Shown here one piece after another: positions 54,756 to 64,000 of a stretch of DNA of 64,000 nt. Both the position numbers and the translations under genes were made by a program. This DNA is from Lepeophtheirus salmonis (Eukaryota; Arthropoda; Copepoda; Siphonostomatoida; Caligidae), in contig NC_052136.2 of assembly GCF_016086655.4 (NCBI RefSeq), positions 8,184,001-8,248,000 of the forward strand. Direction: 5' to 3'. How positions within the stretch are numbered: the stretch's first letter is position 1; the number at the start of each line of letters is the position of its first letter. Below the pieces are notes generated by a model. That model saw only the letters and a list, made by a program, of their open reading frames with translations. It did no database searches and had not been told where the DNA came from.

Positions 54756-57700
54756 ATGGGTGGAGCGAAGAAGTTGGTGTATCCGAGAGGATCCTTTTTG
54801 ATCATACATGGAGATGATGGAAGTCCATTTTGGATCTGCAAAAGTAATCAGCATTTCTATGAAGGAATGAAAGAGCTTAAAGTACTTTGGCTCGAGAAGA
54901 AGGCCTCAAAGGAAAATGAATGGGTTCTCACTTCTTCTGTGGACAGAGTCCCGGCTTCTTCCATCATAAGGAAATCCAAAATGAGTCGAGTTCAAGGGAA
55001 TTCCTATTCCATGACTCTCTCAGAACTGAAGAAGAATACAAACTACGGTGTTGAATTTGCTAAAGAACTAGGGGGAGATTCCAGAACAAGACGAGGACAC
55101 AAAGTCCCCCATCAAACCTAAACCATCCAAAAATAAAAAACAATCCAACAAGAAATCCACTATAAAAACCAAAGTATCTTCAAAAGTCAAGAGAGTCAAA
55201 GTAAAGATAGATAAAACGAATCCCAATTGGCGACTCAAACCTCGGGACTATGTCACTGTCTATGATTCAGATCCTTTTTTTGAGTCCAGTTCCATGGATT
55301 TCCCCTTTCATTTCCACCACTCACCATAGTCGGCTTATCATTCGTTCAATATTACTCAAAGATAAGAAATTATTAAAATCGTTGATTAATGACAATGAAA
55401 AAGTAAGCTCGTTAACGATTCGCCGCTCCCTTGCTAATGACATGGTTCCTATGATGTACGCTATTATGGCTGAAGATAGAGACGCTATCAAAATCCTAGT
55501 TTCTGAAGAAGCATCAAACAAGTCAAGAGCTCCCTCACCTATTCAAATGATTGAAACAACATCTACTGGTATTTACAACTATAGATCTCTTGGTATTAAG
55601 AATATCCGTCAAATTGAAGCTTCTCGGGGTGGAAGAGAGGGAAATAATGCTCTTACAAAAGATGATACAAAATCAAAATTCGACTTAAGTACATTTGCTC
55701 TATCTAAAAAATTAAGTGTTGATTTTTTTGAGTTTCTTATTGAAGAAAAAGTCGTGAGTGCTTATCTTTGGCCCGAGATATCAAAAGCCTTCTTTAGTGA
55801 CAATCTCAAAATTGCCCTCTATTTATTCAAGAAACATATAAAAACATCAGAATTTACTGATCTTCACGTAGAAGCACTTACAGCAAAAGATTGGAAGAGA
55901 GGAACAAAAGGAATGAGGGAAACTAGTGTAATCAAGAAGGGTGATGAATCTATTACCCCTCTTCATCTTGCTTGTCTCAACCCAAATGTCAATGTATTAA
56001 AATCACTCCTATCTGTGTCATCCAATTTATGGATTGAAGATAGTCATAAAAGGTCTTTGATCCATTATGCAGCTGCTTGTACTAAAGGAATAGATGCTTT
56101 AAAATATCTATTTTCAAAGTCAGTAAGTTTGGAAGTTCCTGACAAAGAAGGCTATACTCCTCTTATCATAGCCTCCAATATAGAGAATGTTGAAGCAATG
56201 GAATTCATTATCTTGAATCTTTCTAAAGACAGTGAGTTTGATAGTAAAGTTGGAATTGGAGGCGTAGATAGAGCTTTAAAAAACAGTTGGTGTCCAATTC
56301 ATTTAGCTGCAGTAGACAGTAAATTTAAACCCCTTAAAGTTTTATTGAAACATAAGGCTAGGGTGGACAAGCCTTTAAATACCAAATATGGAAAACTTAC
56401 TGCATTGATGTTAGCTTCTGGAATGGGAAATTTGGAAATGGTCAAGTTCCTTGTAGAACATGGTCAAGCAAAGGTAGAGACATTAGACAAGTTTAAGCGT
56501 TCAGCATTGACTCATGCAGTGATGAATGGAGCCGCAAATGTAGCCTCATATTTACTTAAATTAGGGGCTGATCCTGATAGAAAAGATTCATCTGGAAATT
56601 CTAATTTGCACTATGCATGTGCTTATGGCTGGTATCATTGTGCTGTCGTCTTATTAGAAACTGGAGCAGTTCCTGATCCTGTAAACGAATGGAAAATATC
56701 TCCTACAGCTATTGCTTTTTTGAGAGGTCATCGAGGCCTGGGGGAATATATGCTTCAAATCCCTGGTGTTTGCACTAATTTCCAAGACGATAAAGGAAGA
56801 ACATTGCTGATGGAACTCTTGCGCGTGTCTCCAGATACTTGCAATGACGAAATGTATTCTTATGTTACTTACTTAGTCGATAAATTGAAGATTAATCCAT
56901 GCCTCTCTGATGTAGAGAATAAGAATGTGTTCCACTTTCTTGCTGAATATTTGGACGCTAAAGTCCGGTACGTTAATGACCTCGATGAAACATCCACGAG
57001 GAACGTACTTCGAATTTTTGACTTTTTACTGGAAAAAGGTTGTAATTCATGTTTGGTTGATGAATTTGGACACTTACCTATCGACTATCTATATAAATCA
57101 AGAAAAAACGATTTCCACCCAAAGAATTACGACTTAATATCCAAGTTTTTGGATGCAATGAAAACCGATGTATCGAATATGAATCCCTTGGTCAATAATT
57201 CCTTGAAAACTTTGAATCTCTTCATTAATAATATAAATCTAAAATACATAAATGAAGAAAAAGTAATTTTTACGAAATTAATGGATTATTTAATCCTGTT
57301 ACATACGAAAAATCTTATAGACATGAAGAAGTTTCGTCTAAATAATAGCAACCTATTATTTGACATGTGCCACATCTATGCCAATTTTCCAAGTATCAAC
57401 CATAAAGATTTTGAAGGTTACTCAATACGCGCGTATAATTGTTTGTGGGAATTGGCAAGAGACATACTCAGCAATTTATTGAAGAAATTTGAGCCAAATT
57501 TAAGAAAATCTGTTGAGAAAAATAAGCAAATCGGAGAAATATCCGCACATTCTATACTGTTGAATGCCAACAATGAACCACTAGTAAATCCTGAGAACTC
57601 ATATTTTAAGCCTGCGTTTGAAATTCTATGTGAATACGACAAAGATTTTGAGGCGATTGACTGTGACGGAATCACTTGTTTAATTAGGTCGATTCGTAGT

Positions 57701-60700
57701 AACAATATGGTTGAGTTTAAAAATTATATTGCTAAAGGTGCAAATATTTTTGCTGTTCATGAAGAGCTCAATCCTATGGTTTATGAAGAAGACAGAAAAG
57801 ATGCTCAAGGACTTTGTTGTCGTGATCCACTAGTTGAAACAATTATTTCCGGAAATATGGAAATGTTTAACACTCTTTTAAAAGCTGGTGCCGTACTTCC
57901 AATCACGAAACTTCCAATTTATCCCATTTTCATTGTAGCTGTTGATAAAGTTATCAATGATAGAAATAACACAGACAGAATGGGCGTACTAGAGCAAATA
58001 CTTGCTTTATGTAAACTACAAAATGATACCACTGTTGATGGTTTTAATGCTTTACATCTTAGTATCAATAACTCAACGGATGATTTCAACATTAATTTGG
58101 AAATTGAATCATTGCTGTTCAAGTGTGGTGTTAATCCAGTTCTACAGGACAGTTTTGGTCGAATTCCTCTTCACTACGCCTTTATCAAAAATTATTTTAA
58201 AAAAAAGTGTTAGATCGGAGTATAAGTTTATTCCTGGTAAGGGGAATAATTTATCAACTATTGATCCCATAGAGGTTGTTTCTATGACTATTGATGGTAT
58301 GCAAGGGAAATTAGTGGATACAGTTGACGAGAATGGGTCAAGTCCTCTTCACTATGCTTCCTATAGAGGTTCCACGGTTTGTTGTATGCTTTTAGTTGAT
58401 CACAATGCAGATATCAATCGAATAGATCGATTTGGAAACACTCCATTAGCTTATGCAATTATTGGAAACCATGAAGCCACAACTATAACTCTCTTACAAA
58501 AAGGAGCTAATGTAAATTGTAAAGTACACATAAATCCATTTTTAATGGGATTCTCTGAAACTCAAGTAGTCAAAAAAAGATAATAATCAATCCAATGCAT
58601 TTAAATTTCTTCCATCACACTTTAAGAAACCTGCAAAATCACAATTTCCAATGACGTTATTTCAACTTTCTTTGTTAAATGGTTGGCTTGGCGTATCGTA
58701 TCTTATTCTTGAGAGAATGGAAAAACATGGATTGAGAATTGCTGAGGCATTGGAGGTTGCATTTAAACTCAATAAACTGCAATTGGCCAAAAAGCTCACA
58801 CTCAAACAATTGGACAACAGTAAGCTTTGTGAGCTAGTAGATAACAAACGGAACTTAATTTCTAGCATGATAAAAGTAGTTGGAAATTCTAGTAAGGATA
58901 ATGTTCTTATTGAATTCATATTCAATCATCTGTATAAGGCTGGTAATAAGCTACAACATAAGGATATCTTTGGTTGTACTGTTCTTCATTATGGATGCCT
59001 TACCAACAATATCGACATCTTGAAACTAATTTTATCTTATTTTGAGAGCAAGCATATAATAAATGAAAAGGATAATAATGGGAGAACGCCTTTGGTTGCA
59101 ACTCTGTGGAAGTGTCAGTTGGAGTCTTCTTTAGTACTGGTCAAAGAGCTTTTAAGCCGTGGAGCTGATCCTAATGTGTGTTGTAATTTCAAAAAATTCG
59201 ATTACTTGCACAATGATAGTCATCCGTCTACTGTAAATTTGACTTATGAAGATATTCGAAATTCTGAGCTCACGGAATTGACTACTCCTCTCATTATTGC
59301 AATTAATTTTAAGTGTAGATCGTTGATTGACTTATTACTAGAACACGGAGTGGATGTCAACTTGCGCGATGGAAAAGGAAGAACGCCTCTCATGATTGCT
59401 GTAAAATCAAATGATCTTGATTTCATTAAGTATTTCTTGAATGCGAGTATTTCTCATATTGGAAGCAATCTTAATAATACTCCTCCTTTGTCAAAGAAGA
59501 GAAAATTTCAGAAAATCATGAAATTGGACATTCAGGCTAAAGATGTTGAAGGCTATAATGTAGGACATCATGCTTTGTTTAGAAACAGTCTTTTTGATGC
59601 ATCACATGATAACGTAGAGGTTATTAAATTTTTGTTAGAAAACGGAACTGATTTTTTGGACACTCAAAACATGGCTAGTGTATCCGCTGTTAATATTGCT
59701 GAAAAAATGAGACTGAACGAAGTTTATAAACTACTTACTAAAGTTGATTTATGTCCTCCACATGTTAATCACAATTTTTTGGAGTCAAACTTTCCCTACA
59801 ACATCGTCAAGGATGCCCAAGCAATGTTTGACATATTATCAAAGAAGTCATGTGATGAAAATGAACAAAATGTGTTGATGGAGGTGGATGAGGAAGTTGA
59901 TGCTAATTCCGACGATGATCAATCCTTTGATGAAAATTACAAAGAAAGTGATGATGAAGAAGGCAATGATATCAACATTGATGAGTGTGTGGAAAATCCC
60001 CGAATGGTACCTGGTTTAAGTTTAAAATCTGGATTCTTGTTTCAAGGCTATACTGCTCTTTTATCCAAAATTTGTGCTAATCATGGAGAATGGGGTATTT
60101 ATAACTTTTATCGAATGCAAATCTGGAAGGATCAAGTGAAGGAATTATATGTTCTCTTCACAAACTGGGGAAGATGGGGAGATGTTGGTAACTATCAAAA
60201 TACTCCCTTTGGAAGATCCGAGCAAGCAATTTGCGAATTTGAGAAAATTTTCAAAAGTAAAACTGGGAACGATTGGTCGAATAGACATGAATTTGTTCCG
60301 AAACTGAATAAGTATCGTCAACTTGATATTAAATCATTCATTAAAAAATCTAGACCTAAAATTATGTTTGATTTGAAGACTGATTTACCTTCTAAGCTTC
60401 CGGAAGAAGTTCAAACTTCTATAAAACATATATCCAATGTTACTATGTACAAGAATGCTTATTACAGCTTAGGGATCGATGATCACGTTATACCTTTTGG
60501 TCAAATTAGTAGAACAAATATCCAGAAAGCTAAAACTTTATTAGAAGAAATTCAGACTCTAATGCTGGAGAAGAAGGGTTTAAATGATATTAATGATGAA
60601 CCGTCTAAAACACGTCTACATGATATATATGCAGATATACAAAATAAAAGTAATGAATATTTCTATCTCATGCCGAAAAGAAATGTTTCTAATACTAAAA

Positions 60701-61488
60701 TTGTTCCAATACTAACGGAATTTGTTCTCCAATCTGAAATCCGTATTACCTCATACTTGTTGGAATTCGAATTTGCTGAGCGAGTTCTACTTGGCGCACA
60801 ATACCGAAAGAAAGAAATAAATCCTTTGGATTATATTTATAATGCATTGTCTGTTGAACTTACTCCCATGAAAGCCGACGATTACATGAGTAATTTTATA
60901 CCGAAATATATGTACAGATCCAATGGTGCTAAAAATAAACACCTAGTGGATGCAATATTTAAAGTCTCCAGGAAGGGGAATAACTCAATGGCAGTTGATG
61001 AATTCTTAGGGGCACCCCCAAAACTCTTGTGGCATGGTACGAAATGTATCAACTTATTAAGCATACTTAATGGCGGATTAGTTATTAATCCACCTTACGC
61101 GGAGCAATCCGGTGACACATTTGGAAGAGGAATCTACACAGCAGATGTTTACGACAAATCTTTCGGATACTGTGATCAAAATAGTAGATACTCGTATATG
61201 TTTCTTTGTAAAGCAGCTCTTGGAAAAACGTTTGAATGGGATGATTGGAGAATGAATTATGAAAATTTAAATGATATGTTTAATTCAACTAAAGTTTTTG
61301 GTTTTCATGAGCCTTTGTCTCGAGATGAGTTGCATTTACGGAACGGTGTTCGTATACCAACGGGGAAAATAACTGAGCATGTTACAAACAAGAATCGTTG
61401 TTCCAAATACAATGAGTTTATTATTAAAGAAGAGAGTCGACTATCTACGGACTATTTAGTAAGGATTAAAGTGTTAGACTCACCTTGA
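54756..61488 (+). CDS. Giant ankyrin-WGR-PARP, copy 2 (four +1 frameshifts as given)
   Basis: Same domain order as copy 1. Start is ATG 54756 (MGGAKKLVYP), stop after IKVLDSP at 61488. The ankyrin array, WGR (NWGRWGDVGNYQNTPFG), regulatory domain and catalytic domain with H-Y-E (LLWHGTK, GRGIYTAD, KYNEFII) are all present, and the regulatory-catalytic join broken in copy 1 is intact here. Against copy 1 it has four single-base insertions: G5 for G4 at 55071-55075, C4 for C3 at 55302-55305, A8 for A7 at 58199-58206, and an A7 run at 58572-58578 with substitutions that create two stops. The linker before WGR carries an extra acidic segment (EVDEEVDANSDDDQSFDENY). Either a recent pseudogene or an intact gene with homopolymer errors. 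Confidence 0.82.
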
Positions 61489-61522
61489 TTCAATAGTTTT
61501 ATGAATATTTATTAATATGTTC

Positions 61523-61528
61523 AATAAA
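61523..61528 (+). promoter_or_regulatory. Poly(A) signal of PARP copy 2
   Basis: AATAAA 35 bp after the stop codon. The matching position in copy 1 reads AATTAAA, so that signal has been altered. Confidence 0.6.
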
Positions 61529-62005
61529 ACTTTAGAAAATGAGATTGTATTACTACAATCTTGTTGCTTGGATAATAATTGATCAGTGGCTCACTTCAGA
61601 TTTGCTATTGAAGTTTACAATATTTAAGGCAATTCTATTAAATGTGTTGTATTCGGCTATGATATTGTCAATGTTTTTATTGTTATTAATGTGTACCATA
61701 ACTATTTTAATGGTATGATTTATTTTAAAATAATTATGTTAAATGTCTACTCTGGACTGTTGTGGTATGTCATTTAAAGAATATTAATTTAATGATACTT
61801 ATTATATTGTTTCAATTGAATTTATATCCTATGCATAATGTTTTATTAATGCTGGCTTTGGTAATAATAATTAAAAAATGTAATGCCTCAATACAAAAAC
61901 AATCTTTAACAAAATTTATGAATAGGAAAAAATAAATATGTTTCGGTCAGTAATCGATTTTTTTCCAATTTTCTTGGATAGGTTGATATACTTAAGAATG
62001 TAAAA

Positions 62006-64000
62006 TATAGTATGTAACCTTCACTTCATTTTGGGGGAAATTTTGGCCACAATATGTCCTTTCAAATAAATTATATCAATAATGAATGTATGAAATTGAA
62101 TTTAACTATAGATCGTGCTACTTCCTCACTCCCGACATTGAAGAACAATTTATTGTGATAAGGTGGAAAATAATTACATATAGTGATCATAAATAATTAA
62201 TTGTAAACATGCCCTCTGATCATATAGTGAGCTTTTTAAGTAATGGAACATAAATAAATTCAAAAAACCAACTATGTACAAGGATTATTTGAAGCAAACA
62301 TCTTTTAGAATTTAATGATGTTCAAAACTTTTTTGGTATTGATTATTATGTAACGATTTAATTAAACTTAAGTATCTAAAAACAAATACTTTATTGATAT
62401 GAAAATAGAATCAATAACAAGTTTAAGATTATGCATTTAATTTATCAATTGGACTATGCAATAATGATCTTTCTCTTGGCATATGTATAATGCTGTTGGT
62501 TTCAATAGTTATATTTCTAAATTTAAATTTCTTTCTACCAATGGAACTCAATTTGTCTAGAAGAACATACTTCAACAAAAATTACTGTTACTTTTTGATA
62601 TTCTGAAGGAAGCGACTCTAACCAGGACTTGAGATAGGTGCTTGTAGAAGAGGGTGATAAGCGACTTATCATCGTTCCTCTGCATCTCTTCCATTAAAAT
62701 TCCTTCCAAGTCTACTGTATTTCGTCTCCTAATATTCTTAAAAAACTCTTTATTGATTTGAGTCCATAAGTGTCATTGATGTACATAACAAACAATCAAC
62801 TCATATAATATATGACACTGAGTCCATTTATAAGGCTGTATTATTTCTGTAATTCTAGACACTTCATCCTCGCTCTCGATTCCATTATTAATTGTGAGTC
62901 TCTTCTCTCATTGGAAAAAAGTAGAATACATGAATTTAATTTGGTATTCTTTTCTATATATATTTATTAGCAAAGCTGCAAAACATATTCAGTTCTCCTA
63001 TTAACTACATTAGAGTCCGCACTATTTTTTAAATGAAATAGTATGAAGGTGCGCTATTAATGGGTGAATTTGGCATATCTAAGGGTTACAAAAATAGTTT
63101 TGGTTTTACTTTAAGTCTTATCAAAACTCGCCACGGTCATTTTAAATATTTGGTCTAATATTAGTGCGAGGTTGCGATAATATGTATTTTTGTATATGCC
63201 CCGAAGAAATTATCTGAACACAACAGCCCTCCCAAAAATTATTCACTAAGTAATGTCTAATCAAAATTTTATGTATACTAAATATTTTATTAATAATCGG
63301 CTATTTCTGTGTACATTTGTCATTGAAATTAAATTTTCTAAATTTATACAGAAGTTTATTGAACGATTTCACTTCACAGAATACTAGAAAGCCTTTTCTT
63401 CTGCCTAATTTTATGTTTTGAAACCCTTGATGTCAGGACGACTAGTCTTTCCACACTTTGAGAATGATTAGGGGTTTGATTTAATTATAAATTTCGCTTT
63501 CCTTGAGCTGTGAAAATTAGTTCTTCATTTGAATATTTTCCACGTGATGAATATGTCATAAATTATCAGTGGTCTTATAGCTTCAATAGAGTTATATTAG
63601 AAAATATGAATTTTACTGAGCATATTTTAAAAGTTAGTGAGTCGGAAGTCATTATATTTAAATATAATTCGATCGTGAAGATTTAGGATCTCTTTATCAG
63701 CATTCAATAAATAAATACCAATTAAATACTCCTAAATATCTAGGTACGATGTAAAAATGTAAGATTTTTGTTGACTACTCTCATTCGTCAAAGGATAATT
63801 AATAAGTGTCTTTGTTTCGTTCCAGAATGCTGTAGTAGTTACAAGGCATCAAAGTCGAAAAAAAAATTCAAAGTAGTGCTTACTTTTCTTTTTTTTTCTA
63901 CATTTTGTTATTCAATATTTTCATAAATTATAAAAATTATATCTTCAACAAAAAATCCAAAAGAATATATGCACTAATTATAATATTTTAAAACTAATAA
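62006..64000. other. Intergenic, nothing firm
   Basis: AT-rich sequence outside the duplication. A reverse-strand frame of about 50 codons near 62720-62580 (RNTVDLEGILMEEMQRNDDK) looks protein-like but matches no family I know. Confidence 0.4.

Larger units (their letters stand above)
54640..62005 (+). repeat. Right arm of large inverted duplication
   Basis: Inverse partner of 40975-48310, head to head with it. Similarity is very high through the coding region, lower in the 3' flank, and lost at about 62005. Confidence 0.88.

Noticed and set aside
1..64000. CRISPR array or prokaryotic operon features
   Set aside because: The tandem repeats are coding or degenerate and lack spacers, and the genes are spliced eukaryotic genes.

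Overview
The window is AT-rich eukaryotic DNA with spliceosomal introns, AATAAA poly(A) signals, large introns and many decayed DNA transposons. Gene content (a sperm-tail/cilium ODF3-type gene and an ankyrin-WGR-PARP of the kind known from nematode PME-5) and the transposon mix (hAT, Tc1/mariner, piggyBac, THAP/P-like) suggest an invertebrate. An arthropod, perhaps a parasitic copepod such as a sea louse, is my guess; nothing here proves the species.

Left part (about 2.8-25.9 kb, + strand): one multi-exon gene of the SHIPPO/ODF3 (sperm-tail PG-rich repeat, STPGR) family. Exons 1-3 and 5-7 match the layout of a normal small ODF3 protein. Exon 4 has expanded to about 6.9 kb and encodes roughly 70 tandem copies of a 31-residue PG-rich unit. 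The gene ends in two duplicated terminal exons, 7a and 7b, both entered in phase 0 from exon 6. They would give a short or a Ser/Thr-rich long C-terminus. Intron 1 (10.7 kb) carries piggyBac and mariner relics; intron 3 carries a tRNA-like SINE.

Middle part (26-41 kb): a transposon graveyard. It holds a hAT transposase relic, a P-element/THAP-like ORF, a mariner relic, a split THAP-domain gene fragment, a hAT-type non-autonomous element with a nested long-TIR element, a second SINE copy and a degenerate 300-bp tandem repeat.

Right part (41-62 kb): a large inverted duplication. Two head-to-head copies of a giant PARP gene (ankyrin array, WGR, PARP regulatory and catalytic domains, about 2,200 residues) form arms of about 7.3 kb. 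The 6.3-kb spacer holds retroelement debris, a 110-bp tandem repeat and a GC-rich hAT element with a perfect 8-bp target duplication. Each copy has its own single-base frameshifts, four in one and one in the other, nearly all in homopolymers. Each could therefore be decaying, or the assembly could carry small indel errors. The last 2 kb show no recognisable gene.

The two main loci are not obviously linked in function: one is predicted axonemal, the other a predicted nuclear or cytosolic ADP-ribosyltransferase. The points most worth follow-up are the giant STPGR exon with duplicated last exons and the palindromic PARP pair.
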